From positions 1-64,000 of the forward strand of contig CAVRNU010000050.1 in NCBI GenBank assembly GCA_963722585.1: a DNA stretch of 64,000 nucleotides. The letters run 5' to 3'. Below, one piece after another: positions 16,828-24,914 of the stretch. The notes under the pieces were generated by a model, which saw only the letters and a list, made by a program, of their open reading frames with translations, did not search any database and had not been told where the DNA came from. Made by a program: the position numbers and the translations under genes. This stretch comes from KBS-96 sp963722585. Lineage in GTDB: Bacteria; Acidobacteriota; Terriglobia; Bryobacterales; Bryobacteraceae. Each line of letters starts with the position of its first letter. Position 1 is the stretch's first letter.

Positions 16828-17227
16828 TGGCCTTCCATTGCGATTGAGACCGCCCGCTCTCGATAATCTTCTGCAACTCCTCCAATTTTTCAGGAGTTAG
16901 TTGCTCGTCCTCAATCATCGTTAAGACCAACTTCTCCGGAGCCCCGCCGAACAGGCGCAACACCAGATCGCGAATGGCCCCCTTTGCGGCACCCCGGCGG
17001 CTGGTTGCCGCCTCATAGCGGTAGGCGCGATTCTCTAAGACGCGTTTGACCTTCCCTTTGCGATGCAGGACGTTCAACGCGGTTTGCACCGTCGTGTAGG
17101 CCAACTTACGGCCTCGGGGCAATCGCTCGGTAACCATCTGCACCGTTGCCGGGCCGTAATCCCAGAGGATATTCATCAACTCCAGCTCAGCCGGAGTGAG
17201 TTGCTTCGATCTCAATTTGCGAGCCAC
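16814..17227 (-). CDS. BlaI/MecI/CopY-family repressor
   Basis: A 137-residue winged-helix repressor. SKQLTPAELELMNILWDYGP starts the DNA-binding domain, and LAYTTVQTALNVLHRKGKVKR is the recognition helix and wing; the C-terminal helices serve dimerisation. I choose the GTG at 17227, since the 15 extra residues of the longer frame do not match the family; no strong ribosome binding site precedes either. It forms an operon with the M56 peptidase, which by analogy with BlaR1/BlaI would cleave this repressor on a signal. A duplicated dyad 46 bases upstream of the start is the likely operator. Confidence 0.9.
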   Translation of the reverse strand: MARKLRSKQLTPAELELMNILWDYGPATVQMVTERLPRGRKLAYTTVQTALNVLHRKGKVKRVLENRAYRYEAATSRRGAAKGAIRDLVLRLFGGAPEKLVLTMIEDEQLTPEKLEELQKIIESGRSQSQWKANDSN

Positions 17228-17272
17228 TGCGCCTATGCCACCGAGTCTAAAGCAAAGCCGATACGCTGTCAA

Positions 17273-17299
17273 CTATATTTATAGGACCTATATTTATAG
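17273..17299. promoter_or_regulatory. Duplicated 12-bp dyad, candidate BlaI operator
   Basis: Two identical copies of CTATATTTATAG (17273-17284 and 17288-17299) separated by three bases. Each copy is itself a dyad (CTATA-TT-TATAG), and the junction TATAGGACCTATA is palindromic too. The pair lies 46 bases upstream of the blaI start and overlaps A+T-rich sequence that could include the promoter. BlaI-family repressors bind short dyads in pairs over their own promoters, so autorepression here is likely but inferred. Confidence 0.7.
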
Positions 17300-18333
17300 T
17301 ACAATCGGGTCGTTTCCCACGATGGGCCAAGGTCAACTCATTTATTGATCGCGATCGTCGCCGCTGTTGTCTCGATCGAGCGGCCGCAAAGCGTGTCTGA
17401 ACACGAACCGGCCTATCTCGGTTCCCTGTCTGGTCCCATCTACCACCGCGGAGCGAAAATGAATGCCGGCGTAGACTCGGGCGTCCTCATTCTCTGCGGC
17501 GGCTTCAGAAAAGCTTGTGAACGATCGCGTCACATTTGGGATTGGGGGGCCGCTGGTCGCTTCGAAGGGAATACGATCGTCGTGAAAGAATCGTCGCAGG
17601 ATCTCCGCCGCGGCGCCCGCCGAGATGCTGTGAGTCGACGGGTAATCGGGATTTGGGAGCGTGTTCAAAAACGACGACCATTCAGGATCGCCCAATGTCG
17701 CATCGTTTCCGTCGGCGTCGCCGGCGCGAATTGCCGTTACCGGCCGCCAAAAGTTAAAGTCATATTTTGCCTGAAATCCGGCTATTATCCCGTCCGCCAT
17801 GGCGAGATTGCTGATGGCGAGCAAGCGGGCCGTCTCCCAAAGGTCCAAGCCCTGCGTCTCGGCGAGTACGCTGTCAAAGCGGCTCCATATAGCGGAGGCA
17901 TTTTCGTACCAGAACATAGCGATGAGGCTCTGTTCTTCGGTCCGGACGGCGCTAAATTGCTCGCCAACCGCCTTCACCTCGTCGTAATCGCGCGCGTATC
18001 GCTTTGATGTGAGGGGCGGCGGCCCATCCGGCTCGAATTGAGTGCTTCGAATCAGGACGAAGGGAGTAACCCTTCCCCAGCCGGGCTGTGCCGCAGGCAC
18101 ATAACGGGCAACCCCGGGCGGATTCGGGGGATCGGGGTTGGGCGTCGGCTGCCAGTCGCCCGGAGACGTACCGGGAGTATAAGGCACCTCAGCCGAGATG
18201 GCGTGGTCGGTGCTTCTCAGGTTGATAATGGCCGCCGCCGCCGCTTTCCCTATCGCGATCCCGACGCTTTTGGGAAGCCCTTCAGGAATGGCGGCCAGCT
18301 CCGCGTCGCGTTCTGCATCGGCTTGCGCGATCG

Positions 18334-18340
18334 CCTTCGC
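18334..18340. repeat. Target-site duplication, left copy
   Basis: CCTTCGC directly left of the inserted element. The identical seven bases recur at 20152-20158, and the flanking bases differ on both sides, so the repeat is exactly seven bases. In the haloperoxidase frame both copies encode the same Ala-Lys. Confidence 0.85.
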
Positions 18341-18371
18341 CTGTTGGGATAGCGTTCCGAAACCTGTAGTG
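18341..18371 (+). repeat. Left terminal inverted repeat of the element
   Basis: The first 31 bases of the element. Matches with the complement of 20120-20151 are TG, GGG, AT, GTTCC and a distal AGTG, allowing one gap. The pairing is imperfect, as is usual for IS ends. Confidence 0.6.
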
Positions 18372-18500
18372 CTGGCAACCGTGATCGCGCCAACTAGCCA
18401 AGGCTTCGCCTTGATATCCAGCAGATCTGAGCAGTAGAGAGAACCCGAGAAGGCATTCATAGGGTAGGCTTCCAGGTATCTGACCACACTGGAGGTTCCG

Positions 18501-20117
18501 ATGAACGCCTTCGTCGAGCATCACAAAGATAGCATTCGGTTTGGGTATCGGTGCTTTGACCGGATTCTGTTGAACGGGCTGATTCAGCCCTTCCAACAAC
18601 CGGAACGAGTAGTCGGGTTCTTCAACACCTACCGCAATCAGTATCCGGTGAGCCGGGCTGTTTTACACGAGATCGCCGATCAGTTTCACAACTGGGTCGT
18701 GAACCGGTCACAGAAATGGGGCGCACCCATCTTGGAAGCGCCGGAAGGGAGACGGGACGATTTCATGGACCGCTATTTCCGTCGAGCTGAACCCGATCAG
18801 GTAGTCGCCATTTTGAAAGCGCGCGAACCCGCCCGCATCATGATCGCGATCGGCAGCCAGAAAGAGAATCGGTGGCATCTGCAGATCGCGCAGCGCTGGG
18901 TCATGCAATACAACTTTTACGTGAATGACAAGCAATGGGGCCGGATGTTCGTCCGGGTTTGCCCTTACCTTCCGTTTTCTGCGCGCGTGTGCCTGAACCA
19001 GCATCACTGGCTCGCGAATCGCCTCAGGCAGGAAGGGATTGACTTTCGGCGATGCTCGAATGCATTTCTAAATTGCGGTAACCCGGAACGCTTGCAACAA
19101 TTAGCTGACTCGTTGACCAGCAAGGATCTGCTTACCTGTGGCCAGAAATGGCTGGCGTACTTTACGCCGTTCTTCCGCGAGACTGAACGCCGACAGGCCG
19201 GCTGTCAGCATCGTCTATTTTTTGCTCAGGTTGAGTACTGCGACAATCTTCTATTTTTCAGGCGCGCCGCTCTGGATCAAATGGGAGAGCGTTTACTGGA
19301 CGCCAACCGAACCATCGGCCAGCCCAACAAAATTACGGTCATCTTCGGCAGAAAAATCACCCGGCAATATCGCGGCAAACTGCAGACCGTGATCGAAGAT
19401 ATCCATCTTCCCAACCCGGTGATCCGCAGCCATTATGGCAATGGCTTCATCAAGCAATATGTCCGCGATCACCTGCTGCTGCGAACCGAAGCCGCTACCA
19501 ATAACGTTACTGACTACGGCGTCAAGAAGGCGGTCGAGAACCTGCCGAAATTACGGGAACGGCTCGCTTCCATCAACGACAACTATCTGAACATCCAGCA
19601 GGACATACTGGAGACCTTCCTGGACCGCGGACAACTGCGCCAACTGGCAGCGCCTACCATACTGCCCAATGGCAAGCGGATTCCGGGGCTTAAACTCGAC
19701 CATCCGCGGCAAATCGCATTAATGCACGCGCTCGTACGTTTCGCCCACGTCGCCGCTGGCAATACCTTCAGCACGATTGAACTGCTTGGCCCGACAATCG
19801 AAGCTTTGAGCTGCAGCTCGAGCGACTACACGCTGGCCTCGCTTCGCTACGATCTCTCCAAACTCAGGGCCAAGGGCCTTGTCGAGAAGCTTCCACACTC
19901 TCGCCGATACCGCCTCTTGCCGCAAGGATATTCGGTCTGCCTCGTGTTTCTGAAGTTGTTCGAGCGCATCTATGCCCCGCTTGCTGCAGGTCTGCTGCGC
20001 CCGTTTCGCAGTGACGCGCAACTCAGAACCCAACGATCGCAACTTGACCGCCTCTACCAGCGTGTCGTGGACGATCTCGATAAATTGCTATTAGCGGTGG
20101 GCCTCAAAGCCGCATGA
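18501..20117 (+). CDS. Putative transposase-like protein, family unknown
   Basis: A 538-residue protein, the sole gene of the inserted element; start ATG with GGAGG six bases upstream. I cannot assign it to any transposase family: no TnpB-type zinc ribbon, no HUH motif and no serine-recombinase N-terminus is visible, and I cannot place a DDE triad with confidence. It is rich in Arg, Gln, Trp and aromatic residues. Noteworthy blocks are YNFYVNDKQWGRMFVRVCPY (about 145-164), NQHHWLANRLRQEGIDF (about 173), CQHRLFFAQVEYCDNLLF (about 233) and NPVIRSHYGNGFIKQYVRD (about 308). A C-terminal winged-helix-like stretch, LASLRYDLSKLRAKGLVEKL with RRYRLLPQGYS (about 453-485), could bind DNA. An inverted copy of its first 11 bases lies 41 bases upstream. 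Transposition function is inferred only from its location. Confidence 0.75.
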   Translation: MNAFVEHHKDSIRFGYRCFDRILLNGLIQPFQQPERVVGFFNTYRNQYPVSRAVLHEIADQFHNWVVNRSQKWGAPILEAPEGRRDDFMDRYFRRAEPDQVVAILKAREPARIMIAIGSQKENRWHLQIAQRWVMQYNFYVNDKQWGRMFVRVCPYLPFSARVCLNQHHWLANRLRQEGIDFRRCSNAFLNCGNPERLQQLADSLTSKDLLTCGQKWLAYFTPFFRETERRQAGCQHRLFFAQVEYCDNLLFFRRAALDQMGERLLDANRTIGQPNKITVIFGRKITRQYRGKLQTVIEDIHLPNPVIRSHYGNGFIKQYVRDHLLLRTEAATNNVTDYGVKKAVENLPKLRERLASINDNYLNIQQDILETFLDRGQLRQLAAPTILPNGKRIPGLKLDHPRQIALMHALVRFAHVAAGNTFSTIELLGPTIEALSCSSSDYTLASLRYDLSKLRAKGLVEKLPHSRRYRLLPQGYSVCLVFLKLFERIYAPLAAGLLRPFRSDAQLRTQRSQLDRLYQRVVDDLDKLLLAVGLKAA

Positions 20118-20119
20118 AA

Positions 20120-20151
20120 CACTTACGCAACGGGAACAAAATCCCCGTCAC
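20120..20151 (-). repeat. Right terminal inverted repeat of the element
   Basis: The last 32 bases of the element, the imperfect inverted counterpart of 18341-18371. It contains the ACGGG...CCCGT hairpin just after the stop codon of the 538-codon gene, which might also slow transcription. Confidence 0.6.
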
Positions 20152-20158
20152 CCTTCGC
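20152..20158. repeat. Target-site duplication, right copy
   Basis: CCTTCGC directly right of the inserted element, identical to 18334-18340. Deleting the element with one copy restores the haloperoxidase reading frame. Confidence 0.85.
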
Positions 20159-20498
20159 ATAACGGCCTAAGGCATCATGCCCTGATACGGCGATGGCCGC
20201 TTCCGGGGAAGCCCCGAATTCGATCCCGCCCTGGAAAGCGTATCGCTCATAGCGCGGGTCAATCGAATTTAAGGCGTCATGGATTGGTATCTGGACGATT
20301 GCGAGCGTTCGAGACTGTGTGACGGCACCTTCTCCCGCCGTTAGACTTGCTGTAACAGCTACCTCGTTCCATTTGGTTACTGGACTTACAGCGGCTCCTA
20401 TTGTGGCGCTTCCGGCTAGCAGAGTGATGGTAACTAACACCATGCGATTCATATGAAGGTCCTTGCATCTTTTACTCATTGGTGTCGCCGCCATCATC

Positions 20499-21746
20499 CT
20501 AGTGGTCCTCGTTGCGTGCGGGTTGGAAATTCTCGTCAAATAGCTGCCTGCTGACACGCCTCCCAAGCTCGGTGCCATCCCGAAGCGAATGAAGGAAGTG
20601 GAAACCAGAGTAGATGCGAGCCCAAAAGACCTCGTCGAACCAATCCGTAGTGCTGCTAAACGTATGTGTGTGAACGCCGTCACTGAACACGAGGCTATCC
20701 ACGATTACGTGTACCCTCTGCGTTCCAAAGTAGTCCGCGACCAGCATCGATACCGCACTGGTTACGCAAGCATGCGCAGCCGGGTATTCCGGGTGATTTG
20801 GCGTAATTCCTAATGATGTCCAGTCCGAATCTGCGGTAAGTTCAGAATTTCCGCCGCCGGCCCGAATCGCAGTTACCGGCCGCCAAAAGCTGAACTTATA
20901 CTTTGCATTGAAACAGCCGATTAACGCGTCCGCCTCTCCGGTCCACAGAATGGCCATCAGCCGCGCCGAATCCATCACGTTCAATTTGTAGGTTTGAATA
21001 AGGTAGTTCCATGCGCGTGCGTCCTGTTGCTGCGGTTCATCCGTCCAAAACAGTCCGATCTCAGTTTGCCCTGCTGTGCGAAGCGAACTCTTCGATTCTC
21101 CGAAGAGACGGGTCAGATTATAGTCGGCTACCCATTGCTCATTTGACAGCGCGTAAGGTCCGGGAGGTAGAAACTGAGAAGCGCTCTTCATCGTGAAAGG
21201 GCGCATTTGACCGAGCCAGGGTGCTAACGCCGGCAAAAATCCGGGAGGCGTAGGTTGCCAGTCGCCGGGCGCTGTTCCAGGAGTGTAAGGCACGTCGGCC
21301 TCGAAGCCATCGCCAGTACGTGCGGTGATTAACGCTTCGGCGGCAGCCTGTCCCGCTTCGACGCCAGCCTGCTTGGCTTGTGAAGTGGCTACGATTTTGC
21401 CAAGCGACGCTTTGAATTCCGCATCAAGATCGGCTTGTTGAGCCGGGAAGTATTTGACAAGTATGCTGTGTGCGGCTGAGACGGCGGCCGCCTCCTCAGA
21501 TGCTTCTCGATCCGTAGGTCCAGCGAAATAGAAAGGCCGAAATTTTCTATCGATACTGTTGACTGCGTCATAAACGGCGATGCTGGTGTAAGCAAAAAGG
21601 GGGCCAGCACCTGCCGCCTGACCGCCCGTGACGATGATGGTGCGCGACGCGATTGCGTTCCAATCCGTCACAACGTTTTGCGCTCGCACGTTTGAGACTG
21701 CAAGTAGAGTAGGCGCGAAGAAAAGCCAAGCGTGAACTGCCTTCAT
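20499..21746 (-). CDS. Vanadium-dependent haloperoxidase-like PAP2 protein
   Basis: A 415-residue exported protein, intact paralogue of the interrupted gene directly downstream on the same strand. The signal peptide is MKAVHAWLFFAPTLLAVSNV with cleavage after VRA; AAGGAAG precedes the ATG at 21746. Hallmarks of the vanadium-haloperoxidase/PAP2 fold are KFSFWRPVTAIRAG (Lys and Arg-Pro of the vanadate pocket), HPEYPAAHACVTS (the Ser-Gly-His region, here Ala-Ala-His) and ARIYSGFHFLHSLRDG with the distal His. Family enzymes oxidise halides with peroxide, or dephosphorylate; the replacement of Ser-Gly by Ala-Ala leaves the true activity open. It precedes the interrupted copy by 46 bases, so the two once formed a tandem operon. 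Confidence 0.85.
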   Translation of the reverse strand: MKAVHAWLFFAPTLLAVSNVRAQNVVTDWNAIASRTIIVTGGQAAGAGPLFAYTSIAVYDAVNSIDRKFRPFYFAGPTDREASEEAAAVSAAHSILVKYFPAQQADLDAEFKASLGKIVATSQAKQAGVEAGQAAAEALITARTGDGFEADVPYTPGTAPGDWQPTPPGFLPALAPWLGQMRPFTMKSASQFLPPGPYALSNEQWVADYNLTRLFGESKSSLRTAGQTEIGLFWTDEPQQQDARAWNYLIQTYKLNVMDSARLMAILWTGEADALIGCFNAKYKFSFWRPVTAIRAGGGNSELTADSDWTSLGITPNHPEYPAAHACVTSAVSMLVADYFGTQRVHVIVDSLVFSDGVHTHTFSSTTDWFDEVFWARIYSGFHFLHSLRDGTELGRRVSRQLFDENFQPARNEDH

Positions 21747-21911
21747 ACGTAATCTTCCTTTCGAAGCAGTCTTCGGCAGCACTCGCGAACTCTTAGATAA
21801 CCTACCTCGTTCAGCGCTAACCCGATTCGAGGGTGATGGTAAGTCGGTTTTACCCGAGCCACAAGGATCTAAAAGGGTAATTTTGTGGAATGATGGATTG
21901 GGGTAGCGGGG

Positions 21912-22904
21912 ATGGCGCCGAAGAATCATTTAAACGGTGCAAGGTCAGAGACTATGATCTTGCGCAAAATGGCAACGAAAGACCTTGAAGAGTGTCTCGG
22001 GGTTAGCACGGCCCGAATTGGACAGGAAATAGTTGGCTATCAGCGCGCACTTTCGGCATGGGAAGTCATTGTCAAAAGCGCCGCTTTCAATTCTGTTGTA
22101 ATCGAAACAGCGCAGCCGATTGCAGGACATCGGATCGTAGCTTTCGGCGCTAGCGTGTTTGTCTCTCCCGAGTTTGCAAGTCGTGAACTTTCGAATCCCA
22201 GACCCGGCTTGAACGAGCGGATCATCTCCAGTATCGACGCCGGCCAGTCAGTCGTACTTACTGAGGCCGAACTTCGACACCAAAACACGTATGGTGGACT
22301 GTGCCAAGCGATTCTATATTCGTCCTGGAGACCCGATTGTCTAACTCCGGAACAAATAACCGAGGTTCAACTCAACTTGGCGAAACGTTATGCGGAACTT
22401 CATTCGGGTTACAGGCTAGAGCGAATGTTAGTTGAAGCAGTGGATGCAATCGATATCGAATACGCCAAGTCGACTAGAGTTTGGCAGATCATAAGTGACT
22501 TCTCTGACTTTCATTCAAAGAACCCTGGAAACACCTGGAACCTGGAACGCGCTCTTGCTGTCATAGAGAGAACCTCCGCTTTGTCGGTTGTCGGATCGAT
22601 TGCGTCATTGTTCTTTCACTACACTCCACCGGTCTTGCGTTTTAGGAACGGAGATCAGCAACTTCTCGAGGCTGCGCTCGAAGGATTAACGGATCACGAA
22701 CTCGCTCAAGCGTTGTCATTGAATATCCAGACCGTCAAGAAGCGCTGGGCTTCCGTCTTCGATCAAGTCGCGGACGTGATGCCGGGCCTCCTGCCGGAAT
22801 CCGACGATGATGCATACCGGGAAACGAGAGGACCGCAGAAGCGGCATCACTTACTGGCGTATCTGCGGCGTCATCCGGAGGAACTTCGTCCGTTCATTCG
22901 TTAA
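21912..22904 (+). CDS. LuxR-type HTH protein of unknown role
   Basis: A 330-residue protein of mixed alpha/beta composition. Its last 110 residues contain a LuxR/sigma4-like HTH: LLEAALEGLTDHELAQALSL followed by NIQTVKKRWASVFDQ (about 248-285). The N-terminal 200 residues resemble no family I can name, though VIETAQPIAGHRIVAFGASVF has the look of an acetyltransferase-like beta strand region. The C-terminus (HHLLAYLRRHPEELRPF) recurs in my memory of similar acidobacterial proteins, but I cannot verify that. It is divergent from the haloperoxidase gene by 165 bases and may regulate it. Codon use is like its neighbours. Confidence 0.7.
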   Translation: MAPKNHLNGARSETMILRKMATKDLEECLGVSTARIGQEIVGYQRALSAWEVIVKSAAFNSVVIETAQPIAGHRIVAFGASVFVSPEFASRELSNPRPGLNERIISSIDAGQSVVLTEAELRHQNTYGGLCQAILYSSWRPDCLTPEQITEVQLNLAKRYAELHSGYRLERMLVEAVDAIDIEYAKSTRVWQIISDFSDFHSKNPGNTWNLERALAVIERTSALSVVGSIASLFFHYTPPVLRFRNGDQQLLEAALEGLTDHELAQALSLNIQTVKKRWASVFDQVADVMPGLLPESDDDAYRETRGPQKRHHLLAYLRRHPEELRPFIR

Positions 22905-22946
22905 GCGAATCTGGCTGCTGGTGCGGAATTCGTTACACTTTCAGGC

Positions 22947-23963
22947 ATGAAGGCGTTTGTAATCGAGGAGCCGGGAGTAAGCTCCATCGCTGAAGTTAAC
23001 GATGTCTCGCCTGGCGACGGCGAGGTCCTGCTCCATACGCGTGTGGTCGGTTTCTGCGGTACCGATTTGAGCACGTTCCGAGGGAAGAACCCGCTGGTCT
23101 CCTATCCCCGCATCCCTGGACACGAGATCGCCGCAACTGTCGCTGCTGTCGGCCGCGGAGTGCCTGATCATCTCAAGCCTGGTTTAAACGTGGCGGTCTC
23201 GCCCTACAATCCATGCGGCTCTTGTGCCGCGTGCCTCCGGGGACGCGCAAACTCCTGCATGCGAAATCAAACCCTAGGCGTGCAGCGCGACGGCGCCATG
23301 CGGGAACGATTCACCGCCCACTGGAGCAAGGTATTCGTGGCCGACGGGCTCTCGCTTCGCGATCTTAGTTTTGTCGAACCCCTGGCCGTTGGCTTCCACG
23401 CGGCCGCGCGGGGGCGCGTGCAATCGACTGATACGGTTGCCGTCATTGGCTGCGGAACTGTTGGACTGGGCGCGATAGCGTCCGCGGCGCGGAAAGGCGC
23501 AAAAGTGATTGCGATCGACCTGGACGATCGCAAACTTGAACTCGCGAAACAAGCCGGGGCGGCGGATTCCGTTCATTCGGGCAAACAGGACTTGCACGAA
23601 TCTCTTCAGGGGCTAACGGGCGGCCGTGGTCCCGACGTGGTGATAGAAGCCGTGGGAACTCCCGCTACCTTTCGAGCCGCAGTCGACGAAGTTGCCTATA
23701 CTGGCCGCGTCGTATACATCGGTTGGGCCAAAGAGCCCATCACTTACGAAACGAAGCTGTTCATCCTGAAGGAGCTCGACATTCTCGGATCGCGCAATTC
23801 GCTCGATGAATTTCCGCAAGTGATTGAAATGCTCCAACGCCGCGAGTTTCCGGTGGAAGCCACCATTTCCGCCACTGTTCCGCTTTCCAAGGCGGGCGAG
23901 GCTTTGAAGGCGTGGAGCGACGCGCCGCAGGCTTTCAGCAAGATCCTTGTGGAAATGGCCTGA
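22947..23963 (+). CDS. Zinc-dependent medium-chain alcohol dehydrogenase
   Basis: A 338-residue MDR-family dehydrogenase. GFCGTDLSTFRG (catalytic zinc Cys about 38) and PGHEIAATV (His about 62) give the catalytic zinc site. Four cysteines in NPCGSCAACLRGRANSCMR hold the structural zinc, and AVIGCGTVGLGAIA (about 168-181) is the NAD(P)-binding Rossmann loop followed by an Asp (IDLDDRK) that favours NAD. The overall pattern fits polyol/L-idonate/threonine dehydrogenases. An aldo/keto reductase gene starts seven bases after its stop, suggesting an operon that oxidises a sugar or polyol in successive steps (inferred). Confidence 0.9.
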   Translation: MKAFVIEEPGVSSIAEVNDVSPGDGEVLLHTRVVGFCGTDLSTFRGKNPLVSYPRIPGHEIAATVAAVGRGVPDHLKPGLNVAVSPYNPCGSCAACLRGRANSCMRNQTLGVQRDGAMRERFTAHWSKVFVADGLSLRDLSFVEPLAVGFHAAARGRVQSTDTVAVIGCGTVGLGAIASAARKGAKVIAIDLDDRKLELAKQAGAADSVHSGKQDLHESLQGLTGGRGPDVVIEAVGTPATFRAAVDEVAYTGRVVYIGWAKEPITYETKLFILKELDILGSRNSLDEFPQVIEMLQRREFPVEATISATVPLSKAGEALKAWSDAPQAFSKILVEMA

Positions 23964-23970
23964 ATCGCGA

Positions 23971-24903
23971 ATGCAATACCGCGAGCTCCCGCATTCGAGT
24001 CTCAAGGCTTCTATCCTCGGCTTTGGCGCTTCGCCGCTTGGCAACGAATTCAAACCTGTCGATCCAGCGGAAGCGGAGCGGGCCGTTCGCTACGCCATCG
24101 ATCGCGGCATCAATTTATTCGATGTTTCTCCGTACTATGGGCGAACGCTGGCGGAAGAGCGGCTTGGCTCTGCGCTCGGGGGATTGCGAGAGAAAGTCAT
24201 TCTCTGCACAAAGTGTGGGCGCTACGATACTGCTTCGTTCGATTACTCGGCCGAACGGACGATGCGAAGCGCGGAAGAATCCCTGCGCCGCCTGCGTACC
24301 GATTATCTAGATATTCTCCATGTACACGACATTGAATTCGGAGACCGCGATCAAATCCTCAACGAAACCATCCCCGCTTTGAAGGAATTGAAGCGGCAAG
24401 GCAAAATCCGGCTTGCCGGCGTCACCGGCTTTCCGCTGAAAATGCTGGCGGATGTGGCCGTTCGGGGCGAAGTGGACATTGTCATGTCTTATTGCCGGTA
24501 CAATCTGCTGATCCGCGACCTCGACATGCATTTGACTCCGGTCTTGAAAGAGCACGGCATTGGATTGCTGAATGCCTCGCCTCTACACATGGGCATTCTC
24601 ACCGAATGCGGCGCGCCTGAGTGGCATCCCGCTCCCGAACGCGTAAAGAACGCGGGGCGGAAGATCGTGGAATTGTGCCGGTCGAAAGGCATCGATGTCG
24701 CTTCCGCCGCGCTGCGGTTCTGTCTCGACCATCCCGATGTCTCATCCACCCTCGTTGGCATGTCGAAACCAGAACATGTGGATGGGAACCTGAAGGCGTT
24801 CGAACTCCACACCGACCCGGATTTTCTCGCGGCCGTAGAGCGCTTGGCGGGACCGGACCTGAACGTCACTTGGCCCTCCGGCCGATCGGAGAATCAGGAT
24901 TGA
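23971..24903 (+). CDS. Aldo/keto reductase (L-galactose/L-fucose dehydrogenase-like)
   Basis: A 310-residue AKR barrel. The active-site set is visible: Asp and Tyr in INLFDVSPYYG (about 50-55), Lys in VILCTKCGRY (about 80) and His in DILHVHDIEFG (about 114-116). The region around LRTDYLDILHVHD and the DLNVTWPSG end recall L-galactose and L-fucose 1-dehydrogenases, which oxidise sugars to lactones. I prefer the ATG at 23971, seven bases after the dehydrogenase stop; an upstream in-frame start at 23947 overlaps that gene. The stop overlaps a TTG that could start the PIG-L gene. Confidence 0.88.
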   Translation: MQYRELPHSSLKASILGFGASPLGNEFKPVDPAEAERAVRYAIDRGINLFDVSPYYGRTLAEERLGSALGGLREKVILCTKCGRYDTASFDYSAERTMRSAEESLRRLRTDYLDILHVHDIEFGDRDQILNETIPALKELKRQGKIRLAGVTGFPLKMLADVAVRGEVDIVMSYCRYNLLIRDLDMHLTPVLKEHGIGLLNASPLHMGILTECGAPEWHPAPERVKNAGRKIVELCRSKGIDVASAALRFCLDHPDVSSTLVGMSKPEHVDGNLKAFELHTDPDFLAAVERLAGPDLNVTWPSGRSENQD

Positions 24904-24914
24904 GTGCGTTCCTT

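Larger units (their letters stand above)
18341..20151 (+). mobile_element. 1.8-kb single-gene insertion element, unrecognised family
   Basis: An 1811-bp insertion in a haloperoxidase gene, bounded by the 7-bp direct repeat CCTTCGC. The ends are imperfect inverted repeats: left TGTTGGGATAGCGTTCC (from 18342) against right, read inward on the other strand, TGACGGGGATTTTGTTCC (from 20150). These share TG, GGG, AT and GTTCC at matching positions with one single-base gap, and similarity resumes at AGTG. The only gene is a 538-codon ORF filling 18501-20117 on the strand opposite to the host gene, which rules out a self-splicing intron in the host transcript. Near the right end is a short hairpin (ACGGG/CCCGT, 20130-20148). 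I recognise no known IS family from the ends, the duplication length or the protein. Confidence 0.88.
17342..20452 (-). pseudogene. Vanadium-haloperoxidase-like gene split by an insertion
   Basis: A PAP2/vanadium-dependent haloperoxidase-like gene in two pieces. The 5' piece (20452-20152) encodes a signal peptide (MNRMVLVTITLLAGSATIGA) and the first 100 residues; the 3' piece (18333-17342) encodes the rest, including FNFWRPVTAIRAGDADG, YPSTHSISAG and the YAGIHFRSAVVDG vanadate/phosphate-pocket segments. Between them sits a 1811-bp element plus one copy of a 7-bp repeat. Joining 20152 to 18333 gives an uninterrupted 431-codon frame reading through GRYAKAIAQADAERDAEL, matching the neighbouring paralogue at 20499-21746. 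The start ATG at 20452 has AAGGA eight bases upstream. The 3' piece could only be expressed from an internal start and would lack its signal. Confidence 0.9.

Noticed and set aside
18501..20117. Intron-encoded maturase or homing endonuclease inside the haloperoxidase gene
   Set aside because: The gene is antisense to its host gene and is flanked by a 7-bp direct repeat, which fits transposition, not a spliced intron; no reverse-transcriptase or LAGLIDADG motif was seen.
24621..24914. Upstream extension of the PIG-L gene
   Set aside because: It lies wholly inside the aldo/keto reductase gene in another frame, and the signal peptide begins later.
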